Shown: positions 49,147 to 57,620, numbered from the stretch's first letter. The stretch: 64,000 nt of DNA from Ectobacillus sp. JY-23 (GCF_023022965.1 NZ_CP095462.1:3328001-3392000); one strand, 5' to 3'. Program-made: numbers and translations. The notes: generated by a model not told the origin, from the sequence alone.

Positions 49147-50094
49147 TTATCTCGCTTGTTCATATACTTCTTTCCGCTTTTCAAGTATCTCAATATGCGC
49201 ACCGTTATGGCATTGTTCCGGTGTCACAAAATTGATTCCACTGTGTACATGTACGCAGTTATACCAGTTTACGAATTTCATGCCCCATTCTCTTGCCGCA
49301 ATCAGTGTCTGAAAGCCTTTATACGGATACTCCGGCCGATATTTTAATGTACGGAATATCGCTTCCGAATATGGATTATCATTACTTACACGTGGTCTTG
49401 AATAGGAGCTTTGTATCCCTAACTTTTCGAGTAACACTTGAAAAGTTGCGGCTTTCATCGGGCTTCCATTATCAGCGTGCAGCACGAGCGGTTTCCCTTG
49501 TATGTTCTCGCTAATTACAGCTCTCTTCATCAATTCTTCCGCATATCTTGCCTCTTCTGTCTCCCAAATCTCCCAACCGACTATCTTTCTACTAAAAATA
49601 TCAATAATCAAATAAAGACGGTAAAATATGCCTTTCACCGGCCCTTTGAGCCACGTAATATCCCATGTCCAGACCTGATTCGGTGCAGTAGCCAAATGAC
49701 TTTCAGGTAATTTCCTCTCCGCGCGCTTACTTCTCCCGCGGTGGTGCTGCATCTGATTCTCCCGAAGTACACGATAGAAGCTAGATTCAGAGGCAATATA
49801 AATCTTTTGGTCCGCTAGTTTCGGTACGATTTGAGTCGGTGGTAAATTCGCGAACTCTTCTTTCTTTACCACTTCTAACATTTCTTGTTTTTCTTCTTGC
49901 GTTAGTTTATTTTTCGGTATTGGCCGCACGGCCAAGGGGCGTTGATCTTCCTTGACGCCACCTTCTGAAACCCAGCGTTCATATGTGCGTACACTGATAT
50001 GTAGCTCCTGGCATGCCAGTGCCAACCGCGCACCATTTTTGTTTGCTTCTTGGATGAGTTCTACTGCAAGCACGCGATCTGACGAGCGAATCAT
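49147..50094 (-). CDS. IS3-family transposase OrfB (DDE integrase)
   Basis: A 315-residue rve-type integrase. An N-terminal helix-turn-helix (SVRTYERWV) and a HTH_21-like region (SSFYRVLREN) precede the catalytic core. The triad is Asp in WTWDITW, Asp in HADNGSP and Glu in NPYSEAIFRTLK, with exactly 35 residues between the second Asp and Glu (the D,D35E pattern). The ATG overlaps the orfA stop as ATGA, so it seems coupled rather than made by a frameshift. It looks intact. Confidence 0.9.
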   Translation of the reverse strand: MIRSSDRVLAVELIQEANKNGARLALACQELHISVRTYERWVSEGGVKEDQRPLAVRPIPKNKLTQEEKQEMLEVVKKEEFANLPPTQIVPKLADQKIYIASESSFYRVLRENQMQHHRGRSKRAERKLPESHLATAPNQVWTWDITWLKGPVKGIFYRLYLIIDIFSRKIVGWEIWETEEARYAEELMKRAVISENIQGKPLVLHADNGSPMKAATFQVLLEKLGIQSSYSRPRVSNDNPYSEAIFRTLKYRPEYPYKGFQTLIAAREWGMKFVNWYNCVHVHSGINFVTPEQCHNGAHIEILEKRKEVYEQAR

Positions 50095-50603
50095 TCTTCC
50101 TCTTGGTCCCCCCAGATCGCTTGGGCCTTTTTTCGTAACAGTAATAAAGCTGCCGCCTCTGCCAGAGCTTTCTCTTTTTTACGCAAATCTTTTTCTAATG
50201 TTTTTGCACGGCGCTTTTCTTCTTTTAAGTCTTGATGTAACTGTTTCGTTTGAGGTGTTTCATTTCCATTCGCACTCAGGCACGCCTCACGCCATGCCTC
50301 AATTTGTTCCTTATATAAGCCTTTCTTACGGCAATATGCTGCGAGCTCTGCTTGGTTCATTGCGTATGTTTCCATCACAATCAAAAACTTATCTGCGCTG
50401 TTCCACTTATCGGCTCCTTGTCCATCTCCAGGTGCAGCAGTTCCAGCTACACGTGCATCCTTCCGCCACTTATACAACGTAGCCTCTGTGATACCAGTTT
50501 CCTCACTAAGTCGGCTAATGGCTTCATTGTTTGGGGGCATCATTCTTTTTATAGCCGCTTCTTTCATTTCTTTCGTATATCTTTTTCCTAATTTTCCTGT
50601 CAT
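50091..50603 (-). CDS. IS3-family transposase OrfA
   Basis: A 170-residue DNA-binding protein of the element. Two helix-turn-helix regions are visible (ISRLSEETGITEATLYKWRK and QAELAAYCRKKGLYKEQIEAW), followed by a C-terminal coiled coil (LHQDLKEEKRRAKTLEKDLR) used in OrfA dimerisation. I choose ATG 50603, 9 nt after GGAGG, over the TTG at 50612. Confidence 0.85.
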   Translation of the reverse strand: MTGKLGKRYTKEMKEAAIKRMMPPNNEAISRLSEETGITEATLYKWRKDARVAGTAAPGDGQGADKWNSADKFLIVMETYAMNQAELAAYCRKKGLYKEQIEAWREACLSANGNETPQTKQLHQDLKEEKRRAKTLEKDLRKKEKALAEAAALLLLRKKAQAIWGDQEEE

Positions 50604-50731
50604 GTCGATCAACCTCCGTGTTTACTTAAGTATAACACTAAAGTTCTATACGACATCTATCCTAACAGAGGGGGATAACTGCAATCACACACTACCCGTT
50701 CCGCTTTTTCATCTAAAAAAGCCTATCAACA

Positions 50732-51490
50732 CTAGTATTTTAACCGCAACAACAACCGTCTAATTTCTTCATCATGATTGAGTTGATCTAAATATTTGTC
50801 AGTAATACGAACTAAAGCGACGTCATGATAGAAGAAGTCAATAAAAAATTTTACGAAGGGTTGTGCCATTGTTCGCATGGCTTGCCAATTTCCTCCCTCT
50901 ACGCCAGCGAAAAGAACTTCCTTGTGGTCAGCTACGACAAGCTGAAATCTCTCTAAAACCTTGTGTTCTTCAGACGGAATCAGGCTATGCAGATGAGATA
51001 AGTTTGTTTCTATGCGGCCAATCACTAAGCCCTCAATAGCTACACCTTGTCGTTCCTTTTCTTCAAGAAGGGGAATATAAGGAGCCAAATCATCATGCCA
51101 CGCCGAGATGTAAATGGATTCACTTGCTTCTTCAATCAGCATTTTACAACCTGCATCAATAGAAGAGCGAACCTTTAAGCTCCACACTCGATCGTCTCCA
51201 AAGTTTTTTTGAGATTTACGATTTTTAAGCTCAGTAATGTTTGTTTGGAAATCCTGTGTCAGTTTTTCAATGACAATATGTATTGGCAAAGCAGCATATA
51301 GCTTTTTCTTTTCTGATACAGTGTCCATAATAAGCCCCTTATCGATCATACGAGATAAAACTTCATATATCTTTGCCTTTGGAACACCGGAATATTTAAC
51401 AATTGTTGTCGCATCCATAGGCTCATCTCCAGCGCTGAGTGTTTCGTATACTTGACTTTCATATTGAGAAAAACCAAATTTTTGAAGCAT
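50732..51490 (-). CDS. TrmB family transcriptional regulator
   Basis: A 252-residue regulator. The N-terminal winged helix (FGFSQYESQVYETL, ATTIVKYSGVPKAKIYEVLSR) is typical of TrmB/sugar-specific regulators. The C-terminal part resembles the PLD-like effector domain (ESIYISAWHDDL). Start at 51490 behind AAGGAGG; the long open extension to 51640 has no support. Its 3' end lies only 65 bp from the IS. Ligand and targets unknown. Confidence 0.82.
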   Translation of the reverse strand: MLQKFGFSQYESQVYETLSAGDEPMDATTIVKYSGVPKAKIYEVLSRMIDKGLIMDTVSEKKKLYAALPIHIVIEKLTQDFQTNITELKNRKSQKNFGDDRVWSLKVRSSIDAGCKMLIEEASESIYISAWHDDLAPYIPLLEEKERQGVAIEGLVIGRIETNLSHLHSLIPSEEHKVLERFQLVVADHKEVLFAGVEGGNWQAMRTMAQPFVKFFIDFFYHDVALVRITDKYLDQLNHDEEIRRLLLRLKY

Positions 51491-51658
51491 GCTTCCTCCT
51501 TGGGATAAACATAGAATCATTCGTTCTTTTTTATACAAGATTATACTATACGAAGTACAGATGGAAGAACAGCTCTTATGCTTGGGAAAAGCATATAAGT
51601 AAAGAAAAGATCTTTTTTCTATTGTTACAAGGTTTGTCATGTGAACGGAAAAGAAGAA

Positions 51659-51679
51659 GCTCTCACCTTTTGTGAGAGC
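51659..51679 (-). terminator. Terminator of hemolysin III gene
   Basis: GCTCTCAC/GTGAGAGC stem, 5-nt loop, then T-rich on the minus strand. Confidence 0.8.
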
Positions 51680-51685
51680 CTGTGT

Positions 51686-52330
51686 TTAAATAACATATAG
51701 GAATACGCATAAGAAATGAGCGAGGCTACCGAGCATAATGAAAATATGGAAAATTTCGTGATAGCCCATATATTTAAAAGCCAGTAGCTTTGGCTTCATG
51801 CCGTAAATGATACCACCGATTGTATAAAGCATACCACCGAGAATGAGCCAAAATAGTCCTTGTGGATGAAGTGATTTTGCCAGTGGAGAAGCTGCGAATA
51901 TAATCATCCAGCCCATGGCAATGTACAAAAAAGTGGATAGCCATCTTGGGCAATGAAACCAAATCATTTTAAATACAATACCACATACAGCTATCGCAAC
52001 AACAGCTGCAAATAATGTCCAGCCGGTGATGCCGCGCAAGGTTACAAGGCAAAAGGGCGTGTAAGAACCAGCAATTAAAATAAAAATCATAGAATGGTCA
52101 AGTCGTCTTAAAAAAGAAATAACATGGTCTTTGGCAATCACCATATGATAGGTCGCTGAGGCGGCATACAATAAAATCATGCTGACGCCGAATACGATGA
52201 CAGCAGCAACTGCCAGCGGAGAACTTTCTGCCGATGCTTTAATGACCATCGCCAAAAGGGCAATAAACGACAAAATGGCTCCAGCTAGATGAGTTAAGCC
52301 GTTAATAGGTTCGCGAATGTACGTTTTCAT
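51686..52330 (-). CDS. Hemolysin III / PAQR family membrane protein (YplQ-like)
   Basis: A 214-residue protein with seven membrane helices. Conserved zinc-site residues of the PAQR superfamily are present: ASATYH in helix 2, LDHSMIFILIAGSYTPF, and the final HEIFHIFIMLGSLAHF with two histidines. Despite the name, most members are not toxins; a role in membrane lipid homeostasis is suspected. The divergent promoter region contains AACTACTTTATGTAGTT, a possible operator at 52347. Confidence 0.88.
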   Translation of the reverse strand: MKTYIREPINGLTHLAGAILSFIALLAMVIKASAESSPLAVAAVIVFGVSMILLYAASATYHMVIAKDHVISFLRRLDHSMIFILIAGSYTPFCLVTLRGITGWTLFAAVVAIAVCGIVFKMIWFHCPRWLSTFLYIAMGWMIIFAASPLAKSLHPQGLFWLILGGMLYTIGGIIYGMKPKLLAFKYMGYHEIFHIFIMLGSLAHFLCVFLYVI

Positions 52331-52475
52331 ACCAAAACCTCCTATAACTACTTTATGTAGTTTTTAATACTACTTACTATAATACATACGATGCGTTATG
52401 TAGTCAATGTTTTATATCGGTTATTTGTGTGCTACAATGAAAATACATATTGTTGTAAAAAAGGAGTTTTAAATT

Positions 52476-53003
52476 GTGAAGGATATAGAACAAATCATAG
52501 CAGAGCTACAGCTAGGGAAGCAGCTTACGCTTTCAGATATGCCCAATATAGATTTATACATGGATCAAGTCATTCAACTGTTTGAGAATGTGTATGGAGA
52601 AACAACGCGGGATAAAGATGATAAGGTTTTAACAAAAACGATGATTAATAACTATGCAAAAGGAAAGTTGTTGCCTCCTATTAAAAATAAGAAATACAGC
52701 CGCGAACATTTAATGATGATGAGTCTGATTTATCAGCTTAAAGGTGTACTATCCATACAAGATATAAAAAAAATGCTGGATTATTTGCAACAAGAAATGG
52801 TAGACGGTACGCTTGATTTAGCTGAATTTTATAGTCAATATTCAGAGCTTCTTATCGGTAATGCAGAACGATTTCAAACAGAAGTACTTGCTGAAAATAA
52901 AAAAATGCAATCGCAGGAAGAACGAATTCTCTTCATTGCTTCTCTTGTCAATATGAGCAATCTATACCGAAAAGTAGCGGAGAAGTTAGTAGATGAATTA
53001 TAA
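52476..53003 (+). CDS. DUF1836 family protein
   Basis: A 175-residue protein. The middle contains a MerR-like helix-turn-helix segment (LTKTMINNYAKGKLLPPIKNKKYSREHLMMMSLIYQLKGVL) that defines DUF1836; the remainder is helical. It is probably a DNA-binding regulator, targets unknown. Starts with GTG at 52476 after AAAAAGGAG. Divergent from the hemolysin III gene. Confidence 0.8.
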   Translation: MKDIEQIIAELQLGKQLTLSDMPNIDLYMDQVIQLFENVYGETTRDKDDKVLTKTMINNYAKGKLLPPIKNKKYSREHLMMMSLIYQLKGVLSIQDIKKMLDYLQQEMVDGTLDLAEFYSQYSELLIGNAERFQTEVLAENKKMQSQEERILFIASLVNMSNLYRKVAEKLVDEL

Positions 53004-53032
53004 AAAAACGCCGAGATTTCTCGGCGTTTTTT
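53003..53032. terminator. Bidirectional terminator (DUF1836 / yajQ)
   Basis: AAAAAACGCCGAGA/TCTCGGCGTTTTTT, 14-bp perfect stem with a 2-nt centre between convergent genes. It overlaps the end of both coding regions by a base. Confidence 0.92.
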
Positions 53033-53523
53033 CAGCGGTAGTTGATAAACTGCACGTCTACCGATAAGTCAGCTTGACGTACAGCGGCGATAACAGCCTG
53101 CAAATCGTCGCGATTTTTTCCTGTTACGCGAATTTGATCTTCTTGAATTTGACTTTTTACTTTTAGCTTCAAATCTTTGATGATGTTATTAATTTTCTTT
53201 GCATCATCACGGTCAATGCCTTGTTTGATAGATGCATGTTGACGTACAGTTCCGCCTGACGCATTTTCAAGCTTACCGTAATCCAGGTTCTTAATGGGAA
53301 TACCACGTTTGACTAGCTTGCTGATTAGGACGTCTTTTAGCTGACTAAGTTTGTAATCATCGTCCGATACAAGTACAAGACCATCTTTTTCAACGGTAAT
53401 GTTGCTTTTACTTCCTTTAAAGTCATAACGTGTTTGAATCTCTTTTAAAGCAAGATTTACCGCATTTGTTACTTCAGGCATTTCAATTTTGGACACAATA
53501 TCAAATGAGCTTTCTTTTGACAT
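53032..53523 (-). CDS. yajQ: YajQ family nucleotide-binding protein
   Basis: A 163-residue protein starting [18 protein letters not shown], with [23 protein letters not shown] and [15 protein letters not shown]. YajQ proteins bind nucleotides; a Xanthomonas member binds cyclic di-GMP and modulates transcription. GGAGGTG lies at the right distance from ATG 53523; the open extension to 53583 is not conserved. Confidence 0.93.
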   Translation of the reverse strand: MSKESSFDIVSKIEMPEVTNAVNLALKEIQTRYDFKGSKSNITVEKDGLVLVSDDDYKLSQLKDVLISKLVKRGIPIKNLDYGKLENASGGTVRQHASIKQGIDRDDAKKINNIIKDLKLKVKSQIQEDQIRVTGKNRDDLQAVIAAVRQADLSVDVQFINYR

Positions 53524-53699
53524 GAAGACACCTCCATAAAACTTGTCTAGCTTTATTATAAGGAAATTTGGGGATTTCGACAAATGGAGGAAGAATCATG
53601 TTATAATGGAAAGTCGTTTGGCACATAACGTTAAAAGCAGCTTCTTTGTGAGGCAAAGCGCGTTTCATACAATATTGTAAACAGAAAAGAGGAATGAAA

Positions 53700-54551
53700 A
53701 TGTTGCAACCAGGAAATGTACAAATGGTGACGGTTCTTCGTGAAACGGAAATCGGTTATATGGTTGGTTATGATACGGAAGAAGTATTTTTACATAGAAA
53801 TGAAGTAGCGGGAGAGATTGAAGAAGGCGATTCCATTGATGTGTTTTTATATTTTGACCACCAAGGTCGTTTAACGGCAACGATGAAAACGCCGCTTGTG
53901 ACAACAGAGGATTACAGCTGGGCAACAGTTGTAAAGGTGTTGCCACGCACTGGTGTATTTGTTGATATTGGCGTGTCTAAGGATATTTTAATGCCGCATG
54001 ATGAATTGCCGGGCTATCGTGGTGTTTGGCCAGATGAGGGCGATGAAGTATACTGCCGTCTAAAAGTGACGGGGCGCGGAAATTTGATTGCCCTTCGTGC
54101 CCCAGATGAGGAAATTGAAGATATGATGGTGGAGGCAACGCCGTCTATGCAAAATAAAAATGTGAGTGGTCGTATTTATAAAACAATGCATGAAGGATCT
54201 GCTATTTTTACGGACGAGCACTTTATCGGCTTTATTCATCACACGGAACGCAGGGAAGAGCCACGTATGGGACAGCGTGTATCGGGCCGTATTATTAATG
54301 TAAAAGAAGATGGAACGATTAACGTATCACTGCTTCCTCGTAAGCAGGAAGGTATGGACGTAGATGCACAGATGATTTATGAGTACATGGAAAGCCGCGG
54401 CGGTGCCATGCCGTTCTGGGATAAAAGTGACCCTGTTGATATTCAGGAACGCTTCTCGATTAGCAAGGCCGCGTTTAAGCGCGCGCTTGGTAAGTTAATG
54501 AAGGAAGAAAAAATCTATCAAGAAGAAGGTTGGACATATTTTAAACGCTAA
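53700..54551 (+). CDS. cvfB: S1 RNA-binding protein CvfB (YitL-like)
   Basis: A 283-residue protein with several S1-type OB folds and a C-terminal winged helix. Blocks: QPGNVQMVTVLRETEIGYMV, an S1 motif RTGVFVDIGVSKDILMPHDEL, another at GQRVSGRIINVKEDGTINVS, and the C-terminal SISKAAFKRALGKLMKEEKI. CvfB binds RNA and affects virulence-gene expression in Staphylococcus. ATG 53700 is preferred because the ribosome binding site GAGG overlaps the upstream ATG at 53694. Confidence 0.88.
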   Translation: MLQPGNVQMVTVLRETEIGYMVGYDTEEVFLHRNEVAGEIEEGDSIDVFLYFDHQGRLTATMKTPLVTTEDYSWATVVKVLPRTGVFVDIGVSKDILMPHDELPGYRGVWPDEGDEVYCRLKVTGRGNLIALRAPDEEIEDMMVEATPSMQNKNVSGRIYKTMHEGSAIFTDEHFIGFIHHTERREEPRMGQRVSGRIINVKEDGTINVSLLPRKQEGMDVDAQMIYEYMESRGGAMPFWDKSDPVDIQERFSISKAAFKRALGKLMKEEKIYQEEGWTYFKR

Positions 54552-54580
54552 AAAGCACGGGTGTACACCCGTGCTTTTTT
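54551..54580 (+). terminator. Terminator of cvfB
   Basis: AAAAGCACGGGTGT/ACACCCGTGCTTTT, a 14-bp perfect stem plus T run. Confidence 0.9.
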
Positions 54581-54581
54581 G

Positions 54582-54630
54582 TGGAGAACCTTAGGTTCTG
54601 TGCCTAAGCGGTCGGCTTCCGCTTTTCTTA
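54582..54630. repeat. Dispersed repeat family B, copy 2
   Basis: AGAACCTTAGGTTCTGTGCC followed by GCGGTCGGCTTCCGCTTTTCT. Nearly the same block recurs at 62944-62991. Confidence 0.65.
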
Positions 54631-54759
54631 TAAATGATCTGTTTTTTCTGAGTAGGAGTGCTTGCCGTTCATGGCGTTTTTAGCGCGCTCTAGGTTTTTT
54701 TGGCGACGCTTTGCGTTGTTGTCTTTTGCTTTTTTATCGTTGTCGCTTGTGTTAGACAT
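54628..54759 (-). CDS. DUF3941 small protein
   Basis: A 43-residue, highly charged protein (MSNTSDNDKKAKDNNAKRRQ ... KTDHL). The N-terminal SDNDKKAKDNNA and terminal YSEKTDHL match DUF3941, small proteins of spore-forming Bacillus of unknown function. GGAGG precedes the ATG on the minus strand. Its stop codon lies at the edge of the family B repeat. Confidence 0.75.
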   Translation of the reverse strand: MSNTSDNDKKAKDNNAKRRQKNLERAKNAMNGKHSYSEKTDHL

Positions 54760-54836
54760 AGAAATGCCTCCTTGTAGGTTATGGGTTTAGCTTTCCCGTT
54801 TCCGTACAGACTATGTATGAGGAAGGAGCGAGTGTT

Positions 54837-55694
54837 TTGGAGCTGAAGTTACCTTATACAGAGTTAGTGAAGAAGCTGTTTATTGTGATGCTTGGCGGCG
54901 TTTTAAATGCAGTTGCCATGAATTTATTTTTAATTCCAGCAAACGTATATGCCAGTGGTTTTGCGGGATTGGCGCAGCTGTTGTCGCGCGTGCTTGGTGA
55001 TTTTACGCCAATTAGTATTTCTACCGGTATTTTATATATTGCATTTAATATACCTGTTGTTATATTAGCGTGGCTGAAGGTAGGGCGGTCGTTTACAATC
55101 TTTAGCTTTATTAGCATTGCGTTTACCACACTTTTTTTAGAGATTATTCCAATTAAAACTGTATCGACTGATATCATATTGAATGCGGTATTTGGTGGTG
55201 TAATTGCGGCAATTGGTATTGGTTTAACATTAAAATGGGGCGCTTCAACAGGAGGACTGGACATTATCGCGATGATTTTGTCTCGTATTAAAGATAAGCC
55301 ATTGGGTACATACTTTTTTACATTTAATGCGTTTATTATTTTAACAGCAGGTTATTTGTATGGATGGGAAAAAGCATTGTATACCCTTGTGTCTTTATAT
55401 GCTTCGACGCGCTTAATCGATGCGATTCACACACGGCACGTCAAGCTGACAACATTTATTGTAACGAAGCATGGGCCAGAGCTACGCAAAGCTATTCATG
55501 CCCACCTTGTGCGCGGCATTACAAGCCTTCCTGCAACAGGTGCATTTACAAATGAAAATAAAGAAATGCTGATGATTGTGATAACGCGCTATGAGTTGTA
55601 TGATTTACAGCGCATTATCCATGAAGTGGACCCGAAGGCATTCACAAACGTTGTACATACGGAAACTGTGTTAGGGTTGTTTCGAAAAGAATAA
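54837..55694 (+). CDS. yitT: YitT family membrane protein
   Basis: A 285-residue protein: five to six membrane helices (NLFLIPANVYASGFAGLAQLL, GGVIAAIGIGLTLKWGASTGGLDIIA), then a C-terminal soluble DUF2179 domain (TTFIVTKHGPELRKAI, VITRYELYDLQRIIHEVDPKAF). Function unknown; probable transporter or sensor. Starts with TTG at 54837 after AAGGAG; an upstream ATG at 54813 would place the ribosome binding site inside the gene. Confidence 0.88.
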   Translation: MELKLPYTELVKKLFIVMLGGVLNAVAMNLFLIPANVYASGFAGLAQLLSRVLGDFTPISISTGILYIAFNIPVVILAWLKVGRSFTIFSFISIAFTTLFLEIIPIKTVSTDIILNAVFGGVIAAIGIGLTLKWGASTGGLDIIAMILSRIKDKPLGTYFFTFNAFIILTAGYLYGWEKALYTLVSLYASTRLIDAIHTRHVKLTTFIVTKHGPELRKAIHAHLVRGITSLPATGAFTNENKEMLMIVITRYELYDLQRIIHEVDPKAFTNVVHTETVLGLFRKE

Positions 55695-55720
55695 AGGAGA
55701 GTCAAGCGACTCTCCTTTTT
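55693..55720. terminator. Bidirectional terminator (yitT / DUF3813 gene)
   Basis: AAAGGAGAGTC/GACTCTCCTTT with a 4-nt loop and T run; the DUF3813 gene ends 2 bp away on the other strand. Confidence 0.88.
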
Positions 55721-55721
55721 A

Positions 55722-55907
55722 CTATTGCAAATCTTGTAATTGCTGTTGCATGTCACGCAGCTGTGTTTTTTCCGCTGTAGAAGAATTTGCATAGGCGGAT
55801 GAGAGTGCATTTTTTGCCTTCTCCACCATCTGCTGTTGTTCGGCCCCTATGCACTGAACGGCCTGGGTCACTGCATCCCTCGCTTGCTGAAATAGCATAT
55901 TGCCCAT
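55722..55907 (-). CDS. DUF3813 small protein
   Basis: A 61-residue helical protein (QQARDAVTQAVQCIGAEQQQ ... KAKNALSSAYANSSTAEKTQ, Gln-rich end). It matches DUF3813, small Bacillus proteins of unknown function. The ATG overlaps the stop of the upstream 48-codon gene by one base (TAATG) and its ribosome binding site GGAGG lies in that gene's 3' end. Confidence 0.78.
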   Translation of the reverse strand: MGNMLFQQARDAVTQAVQCIGAEQQQMVEKAKNALSSAYANSSTAEKTQLRDMQQQLQDLQ

Positions 55908-56053
55908 TATATCCCTCCTAAAGAAGAGTTATTGCGTTCTTTTTGTGCTTCGGCTTCGGCCAGGGTTAAATGATACGGGATTTTCTCATCATGTTTCATA
56001 ACAGCATCAGATCCTTGTTGTACGAAACGTTTTGATTTGTTCTTTTTGCCCAT
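55907..56053 (-). CDS. Small basic protein, unrecognised, upstream of DUF3813 gene
   Basis: A 48-residue protein starting MGKKNKSKRFVQQGSDAVMK, with a basic N-terminus and the acidic-basic stretch LAEAEAQKERNNSS. GGGGGAG lies 6 nt before ATG 56053. It is translationally coupled to the DUF3813 gene. I do not recognise a family; a spore-associated role would be a guess. Confidence 0.6.
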   Translation of the reverse strand: MGKKNKSKRFVQQGSDAVMKHDEKIPYHLTLAEAEAQKERNNSSLGGI

Positions 56054-56134
56054 CATATACTCCCCCTCTACATTGGCTGACACTTTTTGTGTCTTTTGTA
56101 GTATGTGTCAAAGCAAGAGAGCTATGAATGGAAA

Positions 56135-56944
56135 TTATAAGCCAAACAAATCCTCTAAATACAAAGCAATGCCATCTTCTTCATTTGTTAGCGTCACATC
56201 ATTGGCCAAGCTTTTCAGTTCATCAATGGCATTGCCCATAGCCACGCCGCGTCCGGCAAATTCAATCATTTCAAAATCGTTGTCTTCATCTCCAAAAGCA
56301 ATAACATGTTCAGGGGAGATGTTGTAGTAATCAGTCAGCATTTTAAGACCAACAGCCTTATTCATGCCGGTTTTTACGATTTCAATAATATGCCATGGCG
56401 CAGCCCAGCGGCGGTGGTCAATGACTTCTGCATGCACGTCTGTTAGATGCGCTCGAATTTCTTCCACCATATGTTCATCTGCATCAATAAGCAAGCATGT
56501 CGGGTCATGGTTTAAAATATGTAACAGGTCGCCTGTGTACACTTTGGGAGAACCAAATTGGAAAATATGTTTCATGCCTTCATCAATTTGTTTTACGTAT
56601 ACATCATCAATAACTTCAGCATAGATATTCTTAATGCCGAACGATGCACAAGCTTCTACAATTGCTTTTGCGGTTTGTAGTTCAAGTGGTGTGTGATAGC
56701 TGCCCCATGATGTGTCCAGCGGGTGATGAACATATGCACCATTGAAGTTGACAATAGGTGTATCAAGCTGCAGTTCTTGATAATACAAACTGCTTGCCCG
56801 GTAGGGACGGCCTGTTGAAATTGCCACCAAATGTCCCTGAGCGCGCGCCTTTTGTAGGGCGATTTTCGTTCGAGCCGAAATGGTTTTATTGTCCTTCAGC
56901 AAAGTACCGTCTAAATCTACTGCAATAAGATGTTGGTTTCGCAT
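56135..56944 (-). CDS. Cof-type HAD hydrolase (YitU-like)
   Basis: A 269-residue HAD phosphatase of the Cof subfamily. Motif I VDLDGTLL gives the aspartate nucleophile, motif II is STGRP, the lysine of motif III is in GMNKAVGL, and motif IV is FGDEDNDFEM. The large C2 cap lies between motifs II and III. Such enzymes dephosphorylate sugar phosphates, flavin or pyridoxal precursors; B. subtilis YitU, with FMN-precursor phosphatase activity, has a similar genomic neighbourhood. Confidence 0.88.
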   Translation of the reverse strand: MRNQHLIAVDLDGTLLKDNKTISARTKIALQKARAQGHLVAISTGRPYRASSLYYQELQLDTPIVNFNGAYVHHPLDTSWGSYHTPLELQTAKAIVEACASFGIKNIYAEVIDDVYVKQIDEGMKHIFQFGSPKVYTGDLLHILNHDPTCLLIDADEHMVEEIRAHLTDVHAEVIDHRRWAAPWHIIEIVKTGMNKAVGLKMLTDYYNISPEHVIAFGDEDNDFEMIEFAGRGVAMGNAIDELKSLANDVTLTNEEDGIALYLEDLFGL

Positions 56945-57088
56945 AGTTTCACCTTTTATCTGAAATATTTTTACAATTCCATCTTACGCTCTTTTACATA
57001 AGGTTGTCTACTCATGATTGAAAAAGTCAAGGTAAACATGGATGAATTTTTGTAAAATCAGAAAAATATGTACAATTTGTGAAAAGGG

Positions 57089-57190
57089 TTTCATAAGGAA
57101 AAGAAAGCGCTTATAATAATATATGTAATCTTCTCGTATAAGTTGTTTGACTCTCCTTGTTAGCTGGCCGAAGTGGCCAGTTTTTTTTGT
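57089..57190 (+). ncRNA. Possible small RNA between promoter-like element and terminator
   Basis: TATAAT at 57112 with a weak -35 TTTCAT at 57089 (17-bp spacer) is followed, 50 bp on, by a strong terminator at 57164. A cre-like GAAAGCGCTTATA overlaps the -10. No start codon with a ribosome binding site lies between them. The predicted transcript is about 70 nt. The remainder of the 56945-57293 gap shows nothing else. Confidence 0.35.
57164..57188 (+). terminator. Strong terminator without a preceding gene
   Basis: CTGGCC-GAAGT-GGCCAG followed by eight T. Confidence 0.85.
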
Positions 57191-57293
57191 GACAGTAGTA
57201 AAATCCGCTTTTGTGCCTGCTTTTAAACAGCATAAACCTGTCCATCAAGGACATAATAAATGCGTAACAATTTCCTCATAAGGAGAGATGCAC

Positions 57294-57473
57294 ATGGGTC
57301 AAAATCATCGATTCCGTCCAGGACAAAAGGCGCCCAACGACGGAACATACGTGGAAATCGGCGAAACGGGCAGCATGGTGAAGCATCCGAAAATGGTTAA
57401 GCTAAATGCCGGAGATGCATTTCCGGAAACGTCTAACCATAATCGTCAGTGGACATATAAAAGAAAACCATAA
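57294..57473 (+). CDS. yjzC: YjzC family small protein
   Basis: A 59-residue protein: MGQNHRFRPGQKAPNDGTYV, then IGETGSMVKHP, KLNAGDAFPETSNHNRQW. Matches YjzC of B. subtilis (function unknown) in the same order relative to yjzD, yjaU and yjaV. ATG 57294 is 8 nt from AAGGAG; ATG 57288 is too close. Confidence 0.85.
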   Translation: MGQNHRFRPGQKAPNDGTYVEIGETGSMVKHPKMVKLNAGDAFPETSNHNRQWTYKRKP

Positions 57474-57480
57474 TTACCCG

Positions 57481-57505
57481 AGCGCAGGATTTCCCTGCGC
57501 TTTTT
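57481..57505 (+). terminator. Terminator of yjzC
   Basis: AGCGCAGG/CCTGCGCT stem with a 5-nt loop and T run. Confidence 0.85.
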
Positions 57506-57582
57506 GTATGTAGACAAGTACAGCACATCTCAAATTACTATTTTTTAAGCGTGAGCTTTTTCTAATCTAAAGATTCTAGCAC

Positions 57583-57610
57583 TTGCTTAATTTCTTTTGG
57601 TACATATAAT
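57583..57610 (+). promoter_or_regulatory. SigA promoter of clpB
   Basis: TTGCTT at 57583 and TATAAT at 57605 with a 16-bp spacer. Confidence 0.6.
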
Positions 57611-57620
57611 AATAAATAAA

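Larger units (their letters stand above)
48927..50667 (-). mobile_element. IS3-family insertion sequence, 1741 bp
   Basis: The ends are imperfect terminal inverted repeats: the left end starts TGTCAAGATAGTTGTCG and the right end, read inward, TGTTAGGATAGATGTCG, 17 of 21 positions equal over the first 21. It carries two genes, orfA and orfB, on the minus strand. Flanks GTT and GAG give no target-site duplication. An inverted repeat TCCTTACATAC/GTATGTAAGGA lies inside the left end (48980-49010), near the transcript's 3' end. Confidence 0.85.

Noticed and set aside
49952-50482. Plus-strand 176-residue frame inside the IS element
   Set aside because: Overlaps both transposase genes on the opposite strand; no ribosome binding site.
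50668-50731. Remaining part of motB to the right of the IS
   Set aside because: The 64 bases show no MotB-like reading frame and run into the end of the TrmB-type gene.
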